Shown piece after piece: positions 43,769 to 51,488 of a stretch of 64,000 nt of DNA. The DNA is taken from the NCBI RefSeq assembly GCF_000472525.1, contig NZ_AWZT01000025.1, positions 33,753-97,752 of the forward strand. Direction: 5' to 3'. Every line of letters starts with the position of its first letter. Within the stretch, counting starts at the first letter, position 1. Source of the stretch: Paraburkholderia dilworthii. Lineage in GTDB: Bacteria; Pseudomonadota; Gammaproteobacteria; Burkholderiales; Burkholderiaceae. The notes under the pieces were generated by a model. It saw only the letters and a list, made by a program, of their open reading frames with translations, made no database searches and was not told where the DNA came from. The position numbers and the translations under genes are program-made.

Positions 43769-45042
43769 GCGACGTAGGGGCCCACGCCACCCGGCGTCGA
43801 CTGCTGCTCGATAGCCGCGTACACGTTCCGACCGTAAAAGAACGGCAGCCCCCAATCGAAAATCGACGACGTCACGAAAGCCGGCCCCGCCAATAGCGGC
43901 AACGCCGAGTCTCCCGCATAGCTCCGCGCAACCGCGCTCGCGTTGGCCACGCTGAAATTCACCGCGCTCGTCGCGCCGTTCACGCCCTGGATCATCGCGC
44001 TCAATTGCTCAGTCGAAGCCGGGCAGTAATACGCGCTGTTTGGACTCGCGCACACCGGCAACGCGCTACTTCTGAAAAACAACCCTGTGGAGCCGCTGTC
44101 CAGGATGCTGCGCGAATACGTCGTGCTGTTGTGCACCGTCGTGAATGTCCCGGTCGACGGACTCACACCGATCACCTGCGCGCTGCCGAGTGTATTGTTG
44201 CTTTGCGTGCCGATGCCGAACACCAGTTCTCCGGTCACCGACTGCGCGCCGCCCGACACGGCGGGCAGATTCAGCAGCGAGCCGTTGTTGTCCGTCGCGA
44301 AGTAGGGAATCGGATTCGCGACCTGGAGTTCTTCCGCCAACGCAATCGACGAGCAGGCGGTGCCGTTGCAACCGTAATAGGTGCCGGGCAGCGCCTGCGT
44401 CACGCAGTTCGCGCCGCAGTCGTGTTTGAACACGCCAATGCCGAGAATGCCGTTGGCTTGCAACATCGCCGGTGTATTGCGGCCGACGCCGACGCTCGCG
44501 CAGTCGGCGGGCAACGAAGCGTAGTCCGGGTCGATCACCTGAACCGGCAGCGATGCCGCTTTCTCGCCTGCAATCTGCAAATCGGCGAGCTTGACCGGAC
44601 CCCACGTATAGCCGTTGAAAAACTGCATGCATTCGGCGACCGGATTGCCCGACGGGTTCTTCTGCTGGGGAAGCGTCATCGACGCCGGCAGTTGCGACGC
44701 GAATATGCGCACGCCCCATGAGCCTGTGTCGACGAGCACGTGATCGATGGTCTGGCATTGCGCCGTACCCGGCGCGCAAATCGTGAGGCTGACGAAAGGC
44801 ATATTCGGCACGTTGCTCACGCCCGAGTCGACCGTCACGCGCAGTGCGTTTGCGGCCACCGCTTGCGGGGAAGGCGTCGAGTTCGTGACCGTCGGGCCGG
44901 TGGACGTGCTGCTCGATGCGTTCGATGCCGCCGACCCGCCCGAGCCGCCCGAGCCACCGCCACCACCACCGCCGCAAGCGCTAACGAACAACGCGAGCAG
45001 CGCCGCGCACAACATCGCAATCAAGCTGGACGTATGACGCAT
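43762..45042 (-). CDS. DUF3443 lipoprotein with pepsin-like repeated Asp motifs
   Basis: A 426-residue exported protein. A lipoprotein leader ends at VSAC (Cys23), followed by a glycine/serine-rich spacer to about residue 50. Two aspartic-protease-type motifs are visible: HVLVDTGSWGVRIF (Asp105) and SILDSGSTGLFF (Asp315), about 210 residues apart, with ANGILGIGVF between them, as in the two lobes of pepsin. Many Cys suggest disulfides. The ATG at 45042 has GGAG about seven bases upstream; an ATG at 45066 would overlap the previous gene. It follows the DUF2844 gene by ten bases. Protease activity is inferred, not known. Confidence 0.82.
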   Translation of the reverse strand: MRHTSSLIAMLCAALLALFVSACGGGGGGGSGGSGGSAASNASSSTSTGPTVTNSTPSPQAVAANALRVTVDSGVSNVPNMPFVSLTICAPGTAQCQTIDHVLVDTGSWGVRIFASQLPASMTLPQQKNPSGNPVAECMQFFNGYTWGPVKLADLQIAGEKAASLPVQVIDPDYASLPADCASVGVGRNTPAMLQANGILGIGVFKHDCGANCVTQALPGTYYGCNGTACSSIALAEELQVANPIPYFATDNNGSLLNLPAVSGGAQSVTGELVFGIGTQSNNTLGSAQVIGVSPSTGTFTTVHNSTTYSRSILDSGSTGLFFRSSALPVCASPNSAYYCPASTEQLSAMIQGVNGATSAVNFSVANASAVARSYAGDSALPLLAGPAFVTSSIFDWGLPFFYGRNVYAAIEQQSTPGGVGPYVAY

Positions 45043-45052
45043 GATCGCTCCG

Positions 45053-45511
45053 TTATTGAACGACATCTGGACCCACCCCCGCCGGCAGCGCTTGTGGCAA
45101 GTACGCGTAGCCTGAGAACGCGCGCAGATGTCCGCCCGAATAGACCACCAGGTCGCTGGATGAAACGGCGAGCGGCGTGCCTCGACGCGCGGCGCTGCCC
45201 GCGACGTATGCATCGAACGAGGAGCCCAGCACGGTTTTCAGATCGGGCAAGGTCGGCCCTTCCCACGCGACACCGAACACGATTCCGTTCGCCGCGACGT
45301 ATTCGCGCACGAGCGTGCCGGAGGGCAGCGTCATCAGTTGGACCGAATACGCGTTTTGCGTGGATGCCGTTCGGGCCACTGCATGCATGCGCGCCTGATC
45401 GCTATCGACAGTGCTGACGTTCTGGCCTAGTGCCGCGTGCGCGGCAAACGCAAGCGTGCAGCTTGCCCCGAGCATTGCGCGAACAATGCTGATGAAGAGC
45501 ATCGATTTCAA
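45053..45511 (-). CDS. DUF2844 exported protein
   Basis: About 152 residues. The N-terminus (MLFISIVRAMLGASCTLAFAAHAAL) is a signal peptide cut near AHAALG. The mature part has NAYSVQLMTLPSGTLVREYVA, GIVFGVAWEGPTLPDL and HLRAFSGYAYLPQALP, which match DUF2844. The TTG at 45511 has AAGGA six bases upstream; the ATG at 45502 is three codons later and is the alternative. It is ten bases upstream of the DUF3443 gene, and the pair occurs together in Burkholderia relatives. Its role is unknown; it could be a chaperone or substrate of the pepsin-like partner. Confidence 0.78.
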   Translation of the reverse strand: MKSMLFISIVRAMLGASCTLAFAAHAALGQNVSTVDSDQARMHAVARTASTQNAYSVQLMTLPSGTLVREYVAANGIVFGVAWEGPTLPDLKTVLGSSFDAYVAGSAARRGTPLAVSSSDLVVYSGGHLRAFSGYAYLPQALPAGVGPDVVQ

Positions 45512-45934
45512 GAGAATTCCTTCGAGGTGAAACGCCCGCGACAAGCCTTGGTCCGTCACAAGCGCGAAACTAAAAGCGCACTCGTAGCAGCGGTGCAGGA
45601 TGGGGCACACGCCGCTCAGGCTGCTTGAACGCATCTACGGAACAATGGCGCGAAACTTTAGCGACGGCGGTATCGCGCGCCAATCGTTTGCGCGACGATC
45701 TGCATCGGTCGGCAATCAGGCGTCGTCCCCGTCTGTTTGATATTGGCGTATGAGCGCGCCGCCAGCGGCGCTTCCGTGCACGTTCTCCCTGTCGGACGCG
45801 TTTAAAGCAAACGGCTGCGCGAAAACAATGGAACGCTGAGCAGAAAAAATCGATGTAGCCGGCATCGACGCACGCGATGTAAGCGCATGCTGAAATTTCC
45901 TGCGGTTTGCAGCGGCGCTCCGCGGCGTCACAAC
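45512..45934. other. Intergenic region upstream of DUF2844
   Basis: About 420 bases without a credible gene. It must contain the promoter of the DUF2844–DUF3443 unit, but no clear boxes were found. A perfect 7-bp hairpin, GCGCCGC-CA-GCGGCGC, lies at 45756–45771. Confidence 0.5.
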
Positions 45935-45971
45935 AAAAAACGCCGCGAACGGCGCAACGACCGTTCGCGGC
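45935..45971 (-). terminator. Rho-independent terminator of the phasin gene
   Basis: On the minus strand a perfect 11-bp stem (GCCGCGAACGG with CCGTTCGCGGC; plus 45942–45952 and 45961–45971), loop of eight, is followed by GTTTTTT (plus-strand A run 45935–45940). It starts about 53 bases past the phasin stop. Confidence 0.92.
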
Positions 45972-46024
45972 ATTGGCCTCGGACGACATCTGTCGTCCGC
46001 AAGCGATTCGGCACTTCAGCGCGC

Positions 46025-46456
46025 CTACTTCTTCTGCTGTTGCTGCTGCAAAAGCGAGCGCAATTCCTGCACGTTTTCTTCCACACGTTTGGCGATCACC
46101 GCATACGACTCGGCTTGCGTCTGATACGCCGCCTGCGCAAGCTGCTGCATATCCGCGAGCGACTTGTGCAGACTTTGCTGAATCAACTCGGCGGTCTTCG
46201 CGGAAGGCGTAGAACCGCTCGCCGATAGCTGCCCCGTTAGCGACTGCAATTCGGTGAGCGTGGTACGCAGCATCTCGGCCTGTTTCTGCGCGAGCGACTG
46301 CATGCCTTGGAACGCTGTCTGATTCGCCTGAACCAGTGCTTCGACGTCCTTGCGCCGCGCTTCCATAATGGCGGGCACGTCGAAACCGGGCAGCTTGAAC
46401 TGCTCCAGCATTTTGGTGAAATCGCCAAACGGATTGGCGGTATCAGGTCGGTCCAT
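46025..46456 (-). CDS. Phasin-family polyhydroxyalkanoate granule protein
   Basis: A 143-residue helical protein. It has the phasin hallmarks FTKMLEQFKLPGFDVPAIME at the start, RRKDVEALVQANQTAFQGMQ, a long amphipathic coiled coil and a low-complexity Gln/Lys end (LLQQQQQKK). Phasins coat storage granules and control their size. The ATG at 46456 has AAAGGAGG six bases before it, one of the best ribosome sites in the window and consistent with high expression. It is monocistronic, with a strong terminator. No PHA synthase or depolymerase gene is nearby. Confidence 0.92.
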   Translation of the reverse strand: MDRPDTANPFGDFTKMLEQFKLPGFDVPAIMEARRKDVEALVQANQTAFQGMQSLAQKQAEMLRTTLTELQSLTGQLSASGSTPSAKTAELIQQSLHKSLADMQQLAQAAYQTQAESYAVIAKRVEENVQELRSLLQQQQQKK

Positions 46457-46805
46457 GCGAAATCCTCCTTTACGGTTGAACAATCGCCGCTGGCGCTACG
46501 CCGCAGGATTCGCGCGACGCGAGCGTTGGCGGTTTCCGGTGCGCCGCGCCCCGCAGCAGCGTTGCGCGGTTGTGGGGTCCGACGGCACATTGCGTCAATC
46601 ATGCGCCATCGCACGCTATTGCGCCAGCGCATGCGCCATTCCCGCAGGCCGTGCGACGTCGCACGTCGGCTGCGCGAAAGGCGTTGGCGCAAGGCTTCGT
46701 AAGCGTGGAGCGGCGCGTCCGTAACCCGGAAAGACGGCGTCTCGTCTATCGTCAGGATGAGTCGGCGCACTGTCGCGCCGGCGCTCTGTCGATGGGAGCG
46801 ACATC
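46457..46805. promoter_or_regulatory. Divergent region between phasin and secreted-protein genes
   Basis: About 350 bases. It holds a perfect 14-bp palindrome GTGCGACGTCGCAC (46651–46664) and two copies of ATGCGCCAT exactly 30 bp apart (46601–46609 and 46631–46639). These are candidate operator sites for the two divergent genes. No confident -35/-10 pair was found. Confidence 0.45.
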
Positions 46806-47273
46806 ATGAAAAAACAGATTCTCGGCGCGGCGCTCGCCGCCGTGCTAAGCGTAGCCGCAACGGCCGCATTCGCGGAAGACAACTTGCCGACGCCGCCCGC
46901 TCATGCTCGCGGCGAAGCGCCTCATGGCGACGGCCCGCGTGGACCGCAGGACGCGATGGGACCTGTCGGTCCTATCGGTCCTATCGGTCCCGGTTTCGCC
47001 GTGGTCAACGATCTCGAACAGTTGCGCCGTCTGTATGCACTGAGCGGACGCCCAGGCGACATCGTCGCGGTGTATCACGACGTGCTCAACAAGACGCAGA
47101 ACCCGATGCTGCGTCACTACGTGTACGACTCGCTCGCCCGCGAGCAGTTGAAGCCCGCTAATCCCGAGCAGGCAATCGCCACGCTGCGCACGAGCCTGTC
47201 GGAAGATCTCGCCGCAGTCGACACGCCGCCGCGCATGCCATTCGATAACCCACCGCAGACGAAGCCGCAGTAA
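46806..47273 (+). CDS. Secreted hypothetical protein with a short collagen-like stretch
   Basis: A 155-residue protein with a Sec signal peptide (MKKQILGAALAAVLSVAATA, cleavage near AFA/ED at about residue 23). A Pro/Gly/His-rich segment at about residues 28–62 includes GPVGPIGPIGPG, a mini collagen-like repeat. The rest (VVNDLEQLRRLYALSGRPGD, VYHDVLNKTQNPMLRHYVYD) is helical and resembles a tandem-repeat protein-binding fold. The tail is Pro-rich. The ATG has GGGAG about ten bases upstream. I know no family for it. It probably acts in the periplasm. Confidence 0.75.
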   Translation: MKKQILGAALAAVLSVAATAAFAEDNLPTPPAHARGEAPHGDGPRGPQDAMGPVGPIGPIGPGFAVVNDLEQLRRLYALSGRPGDIVAVYHDVLNKTQNPMLRHYVYDSLAREQLKPANPEQAIATLRTSLSEDLAAVDTPPRMPFDNPPQTKPQ

Positions 47274-47367
47274 CACCCATCCGCACTGGAAGCGCTGCCG
47301 CGACCATGCTCCGGCTGATGTTCGCCGCGCAGCGTTGGGTCTCGCACATTGCCGTTCACTGGCCGCT

Positions 47368-47395
47368 TTGTCGTCTTCCCTCTGGTGATTACGAT
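47368..47395 (+). promoter_or_regulatory. Possible sigma-70 promoter before a 27-codon reading frame
   Basis: TTGTCG (47368–47373) and TACGAT (47390–47395) are 16 bp apart, and the ATG at 47428 is 33 bp downstream. The boxes are seen; activity is a guess. Confidence 0.35.
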
Positions 47396-47427
47396 AAAGG
47401 CTATCCAAACGCCCGTGCGAGTGAAGC

Positions 47428-47511
47428 ATGCGTTATCCCGTAGATGTGGCCGTTGCCGCCGCTTTGCTCGTGTTCGTGCTGTGCTGCATCGTCAAGCTTG
47501 CTTTGAACTGA
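47428..47511 (+). CDS. Possible 27-residue single-helix membrane peptide
   Basis: The frame reads MRYPVDVAVAAALLVFVLCC, then IVKLALN and a stop. After six residues almost all of it is one hydrophobic helix with two Cys and a C-terminal Lys, the look of small bacterial membrane peptides. A plausible promoter lies upstream and a GC hairpin begins 19 bases after the stop. The ribosome site (GAGTGAAGC) is weak, so the region could instead be a small RNA or untranslated leader. Confidence 0.35.
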   Translation: MRYPVDVAVAAALLVFVLCCIVKLALN

Positions 47512-47530
47512 TCCCCGCCAACGTCGCATG

Positions 47531-47604
47531 CCGCGCGTGATCGCGCGGCGCTTTCACCTCCTTCCTCCGTCCTCTCCTGCCGCGCTAAACGCCCGTTTAG
47601 CGCG
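47531..47604. other. Two strong inverted repeats in the gap before the DUF4410 gene
   Basis: The first is a perfect 8-bp hairpin GCCGCGCG-TGAT-CGCGCGGC (47531–47550). The second is a perfect 11-bp inverted repeat CGCGCTAAACG-CC-CGTTTAGCGCG (47581–47604). The first could end transcription of the 27-codon frame, though no T-run follows. The second, almost a full palindrome, could be an operator for the gene at 47813. The rest of 47274–47812 shows nothing else convincing. Confidence 0.5.
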
Positions 47605-47812
47605 CGACATTGCGCGAAATAATTGTTCGATGGAGTTGAACAAGCGCCTCGCCCATACTTCGTTTCGCTGCCGGTGCGTACGAAACAGAACGCATGAGAT
47701 CAAGAGTGCTTTACGCGCGATACCTGTCGCCGATGATCACGATCCCCCGGTTGCCGATCATCGGAAGATACGTTCGAACACTACGGCACCGCGTGCCGAC
47801 GACGAGACAACC

Positions 47813-48580
47813 ATGTTCAATTCAATCAAGCTCATCAAGAAGAATACCGCCCGTGTTGCATGCATCGCGATAGTCAGCGTCAGCGCGTTGCTGACCGGCT
47901 GCGCGGGCGGCAGCATCACCAACACGAGCGCCGCGACGGCGCAGCCGAGTGTGCGTCCGGACAATATCTACGTCTACACGTTCGATACTCATGCCGACCA
48001 GGTCAAGCTCGACGGCGGCATGCTGCAGAAACTGAAGACGCATATCGACGGTTCGTCGGCTGCGCAAAAGCAGGCCGACGATGCCGCCCAGATCCGCGAA
48101 CAGGTCGCGAACGAAATCGTGCATCAATTACAGTCGATGGGTCTGCGCGCGATCCGCTCCGACATACCCGCACCCGCCGACCAGAACGTGCTGATGGTGC
48201 AAGGCAGCTTCGATACGATCGATGCGGGCAACCGCCGCCGTCGCACGCTGATTGGCCTCGGTGCCGGCAAGAGCGAGGTGAGCAGTTCGGTGCAGATCTT
48301 CTACAAGCCCGCGGGCGGCGCGCCGCGACTCGTGCAAAGCTTCGACGCGAGCGCCGACAGCGGCAAGGCCCCGGGTGTGGCTGAAACGGCCGGCGTGGGC
48401 GCGGCGGCGGGAAGCATCGCGACGTCGGCGGCGTTGGGTGGCGGTTTGCACGCGGTATCCGAAACGAAGCGCGCCGGAGTCTCCGCCGACGCAACGCGCC
48501 TCGCGGACGCCGTGGCAAAGCAGATCGCGCAGATAGGTATTAGCGGCGGCTGGCTCTCGAGCAAGCACATCAAGGGATGA
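47813..48580 (+). CDS. DUF4410-type lipoprotein
   Basis: A 255-residue exported lipoprotein. The leader ends with the lipobox LTGC (Cys30). NIYVYTFDTHADQVKLDGGM, REQVANEIVHQLQSMGLRAI and the NVLMVQGSFDTIDAGNRRRR block match DUF4410, a group of outer-membrane-associated proteins of unknown role. A glycine/alanine-rich hydrophobic stretch (GVAETAGVGAAAGSIATSAA) near residue 200 may touch a membrane. The start at 47813 precedes the leader; a longer frame upstream to 47528 is not signal-like. Only a weak ribosome site is seen. It stands alone. Confidence 0.78.
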   Translation: MFNSIKLIKKNTARVACIAIVSVSALLTGCAGGSITNTSAATAQPSVRPDNIYVYTFDTHADQVKLDGGMLQKLKTHIDGSSAAQKQADDAAQIREQVANEIVHQLQSMGLRAIRSDIPAPADQNVLMVQGSFDTIDAGNRRRRTLIGLGAGKSEVSSSVQIFYKPAGGAPRLVQSFDASADSGKAPGVAETAGVGAAAGSIATSAALGGGLHAVSETKRAGVSADATRLADAVAKQIAQIGISGGWLSSKHIKG

Positions 48581-48683
48581 CGGAAACCGTGCGGCTCGGT
48601 CGCGAGACGCGCCGCACGAATTGCATACAGCCCAACGGAGACGTTTGCAGCGGCGCCTCGCCAACAACCGCCATCGCGGGCAA

Positions 48684-49121
48684 TCAGTTTCTTTCGCGCC
48701 AGAGATTGCGCATTAGCGCGAGCAAAGCGGTCGGCGCCGTGCCCTTCTGGCAATAGCCGTCGAAATTATGCCGGCTACGGCCGGTTTCCCGCACATGGTC
48801 CTCGTCGAGCGACGTGAAAGCGACAATGCCAAGGCTCGGCGTGGGCAGATAGCTGCGCAGCGCGCTTGCCGTTTCGTAACCGTCGCGGCCCGGCATCATG
48901 ATGTCGAGCACAACCACGTCGGGCACCCAATCTTTCACACAGCGCAGCGCCTCGTTACAACCGGTTGCCGCGCGCGCTTCCACACCTTCGTACGAGAGAT
49001 AAGTAGCCAGCGCTTCCGCGGCGCCCGCGTTGTCATCGACCACGAGGACCCGGGGCACCTCGTGCAATACCCGCACCTGGCGGGCGCTCCACCTTTGGCA
49101 GCAACTTGTTGTTCGGGGCAT
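48684..49121 (-). CDS. Single-domain response regulator (receiver only)
   Basis: Up to 145 residues. The receiver has the acidic pair in VLVVDDNAGAAEALATYL, the phospho-Asp in DVVVLDIMMPGRDGYE, Thr in IVAFTSLDEDH and Lys in GYCQKGTAP. No output domain follows, so it should pass phosphate on or bind a target protein. No kinase is adjacent. The N-terminus is uncertain: the ATG at 49121 lacks a ribosome site, and GTG codons at about 49073 and 49055 are closer to the domain edge. Confidence 0.83.
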   Translation of the reverse strand: MPRTTSCCQRWSARQVRVLHEVPRVLVVDDNAGAAEALATYLSYEGVEARAATGCNEALRCVKDWVPDVVVLDIMMPGRDGYETASALRSYLPTPSLGIVAFTSLDEDHVRETGRSRHNFDGYCQKGTAPTALLALMRNLWRERN

Positions 49122-49236
49122 GTATCACAATTTGCGATAAAAACCTTCGCACTGCAGCAAATCGCATACCACGGCGGCCTGTACGAATGCCGTCGCAAGG
49201 CACGGAGGCGCAGTCGCGTTGCCGCCGTCGGCGCAT

Positions 49237-49299
49237 TGCGGTTGGTGCGGTTGGTGCGGTTGGTGCGGTTGGTGCGGTTGGTGCGGTTGGTGCGGTTGG
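49237..49299. repeat. Seven perfect tandem copies of a 9-bp unit
   Basis: TGCGGTTGG is repeated seven times without a mismatch, in the gap between the receiver gene and the end of dipZ. There is no spacer variety, so it is not CRISPR. Because the unit is a multiple of three it stays open in all frames, but no gene context supports translation. Copy-number change by strand slippage is likely. Confidence 0.95.
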
Positions 49300-49338
49300 T
49301 GACTGGCGATTGGCGGCTACCGGCTCTGCCACTCGCAG

Positions 49339-51135
49339 CTAACCGAACGTAAATGCATACGCGCTCACGCCGGGATCGAGAAACTGTATCTCGAAGATAC
49401 GATCCTGAACCGCCCCGCTTTGCCGCACTAATTGATAAAGCCGCTCTTTATCGACAACGCCGACGCCGTTCGCATCCGTGTCCGCGCCGTGCGAAGCGCC
49501 CGGTGGCTTTCCGTCGATCGTCACTCTGAATCTCACCGGCTTTCCGTCCGCCATCGGCCCGAGCACCAGATGCAGATCGCGCGCGTGAAAGCGGTAAGCG
49601 ATCTTTCCACCGCTCTTGCCCGATTGCGCGCGCTCGCCGGCGACATTCCACTCGCCGTCGAGACTCCAGCTTCCGGCAGGCAGTCGCGCAGGCGTGCTGT
49701 AAGCGCGAAGAGTGTCCGGCGCAAGCGGTTCCGGCGACGCAAAACCCTCGGCCTGACGATAACCGACATAGGTTTCTCCCGAGCGCAAATCGTGTGGGTC
49801 GGCGGCGGCCTCGATGCCCGAGGCCTTCGCGGCACCAGCGGGCGCGGGCAGCTTTGAATGCCCTGCGTCCGCCAGCAATTGACGAATAACCTGTTCCGAT
49901 TTGTCGTAACCGCCCTCGCCGAAATGGTGATAGCGAATGTCGCCGTGCGCATCGACGATATAAAACGCCGGCCAGTACTGATTGCCGAACGCCTGCCACA
50001 CGGCGAGGTTGTTATCGACGGCGATCGGATAGTCCACACCGAGATCCGCCGCAGCCCGCTTCACGTTGGCGATGTTGTGTTCGAACGCGAATTCAGGCGC
50101 GTGCACACCGATGAGGACGAGCCCCTGATCGCTGTACCGGCTCGACCACGTCTTCAGATATGGCAAGGTGCGCAGGCAGTTGATGCACGAGTACGTCCAG
50201 AAGTTGACGATCACAACTTTGCCGCGCAAGTCGTCTGCTTTCAGGGGCGGCGAATTCAGCCAGTCGACCGCGCCCGACAGCGACGGCACCGCGCCTTCCA
50301 CCGGCAATGAAAGCGGCGTGGCAACGGGCATCGGGTTCGCAACATCGACGCGCTCAGCGCTCGCGCTCACTTTCAGCAGCGCGGCCGCGTTCTGCCGCTG
50401 CGAATTCGTGCGCGGCGACCAGCGCTGCACCAGCTTGTCTTCGATGCCAGTCGTATTCAACGAAGGTACATGGGCCAGCGCACGCGTATCGACGCCGAGC
50501 GCGATTGCTCCGGCAGAAACGAGCACCGCAACCCCGAGCACCTGGCGCAAGCGCTCGCTTACTCCATACGTGCGCTTGATCATGGCAAGGAGCCGCCCGC
50601 CGATTGCAAGGACAATGGCAAGCGAAGCCGCCGCGCCCGCTGCGAATGCGAGCAACGGCAAAACAGTCGCGCCGCCTGGCCGATGGAGGATTACGCCCGT
50701 CATCACGAGACCGAGGATCGGGCCCGCGCACGGCGCCCACAGCAGTCCGGTTGCGACGCCGAGCAGCACCGACGACATCACGCGAGGCTGCCCGCCGTCG
50801 CGGCGCAGCGCGCCATCGAGACGATTACCGGCACTCACGAGCGGATGCGTGAGCCGCTCGGCCATCGAAGGAAACAGCAGCGCCGCGCCGAATATGCCGA
50901 AGAATACGAGCGCGATCCAGCGGCCGTATTCGTTGACGTGCGCGACCCAGGCGCCGCCGGCCACGGCGAGACTCACGACAGCGGCGAACGTCAGCGCCAT
51001 GCCGGCCAGCAGCGGCAAACCGTGCCTAAAGAAGGACTGATCGACGCGCGCAAACACGAGCGGCACGACCGGAAGAATGCACGGACTGAGGATGGTGAGC
51101 ATGCCGCCGGCAAAGGCGAGAAGTATGAGCAGCAT
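49339..51135 (-). CDS. dipZ: DipZ-type protein: CcdA-like membrane domain, thioredoxin domain and C-terminal beta domain
   Basis: A 598-residue protein for moving reducing power across the inner membrane. Residues about 1–235 are CcdA-like with six or more helices (FAGGMLTILSPCILPVVPLV; second Cys in GLLWAPCAGPILGL). Residues about 300–435 are a periplasmic thioredoxin/TlpA domain with WTYSCINCLRTLPYL as the CxxC site. Residues 440–598 form a beta-rich domain (SWSLDGEWNVAGERAQ, YRFHARDLHLVLGP) seen in DipZ proteins. The ATG at 51135 has AAAGGA eight bases upstream. It is divergent from a second, very similar thioredoxin gene. Confidence 0.9.
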   Translation of the reverse strand: MLLILLAFAGGMLTILSPCILPVVPLVFARVDQSFFRHGLPLLAGMALTFAAVVSLAVAGGAWVAHVNEYGRWIALVFFGIFGAALLFPSMAERLTHPLVSAGNRLDGALRRDGGQPRVMSSVLLGVATGLLWAPCAGPILGLVMTGVILHRPGGATVLPLLAFAAGAAASLAIVLAIGGRLLAMIKRTYGVSERLRQVLGVAVLVSAGAIALGVDTRALAHVPSLNTTGIEDKLVQRWSPRTNSQRQNAAALLKVSASAERVDVANPMPVATPLSLPVEGAVPSLSGAVDWLNSPPLKADDLRGKVVIVNFWTYSCINCLRTLPYLKTWSSRYSDQGLVLIGVHAPEFAFEHNIANVKRAAADLGVDYPIAVDNNLAVWQAFGNQYWPAFYIVDAHGDIRYHHFGEGGYDKSEQVIRQLLADAGHSKLPAPAGAAKASGIEAAADPHDLRSGETYVGYRQAEGFASPEPLAPDTLRAYSTPARLPAGSWSLDGEWNVAGERAQSGKSGGKIAYRFHARDLHLVLGPMADGKPVRFRVTIDGKPPGASHGADTDANGVGVVDKERLYQLVRQSGAVQDRIFEIQFLDPGVSAYAFTFG

Positions 51136-51488
51136 AACGATGTCCTTTCGTTCAATAAGTTCGTCGGCCGTGTCGGTAGACGGGATCTGAAGGCTTCCCT
51201 GCATTGAACTACCGGCACGTATCGGGCTTGTGTCGGGGAACGTGGCGTTCTGCAAGCTCATGTATCGACGGCTGCATGGATACAGTGCGATACGGAGGTC
51301 GTCGAGCCTTGTAGGGCAGGCATGACTTTGTATCGCAGCGTATCGAACCGCGTTGCGGACACAAAACGTTGCGCAGGGGCTGCGTGAGCGACACACGCCA
51401 GATACGTCGGCGGCTTCCAATGACGTCACGTCTACCGATCAACCCTTGCGCGCAACGCGCGCCTTCCCTTCTCGAAGGACATTCGATC
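51136..51488. promoter_or_regulatory. Divergent dipZ/tlpA control region with clustered GTATCG motifs
   Basis: About 350 bases. GTATCG occurs at 51219, 51262, 51330 and 51340 on the plus strand and at 51288–51293 on the minus strand: five copies in about 130 bp. These could be operator half-sites or -10-like boxes of an alternative sigma factor controlling both redox genes. No standard promoter boxes stand out. Confidence 0.45.

Noticed and set aside
44937..44985. Mobile or phase-variable repeat in the DUF3443 gene
   Set aside because: The GGC/CCG-rich run is the coding sequence of a Gly/Ser lipoprotein spacer; units are not exact repeats.
49237..49299. CRISPR array
   Set aside because: The 9-bp units are contiguous and identical with no spacers, so it is a simple tandem repeat.
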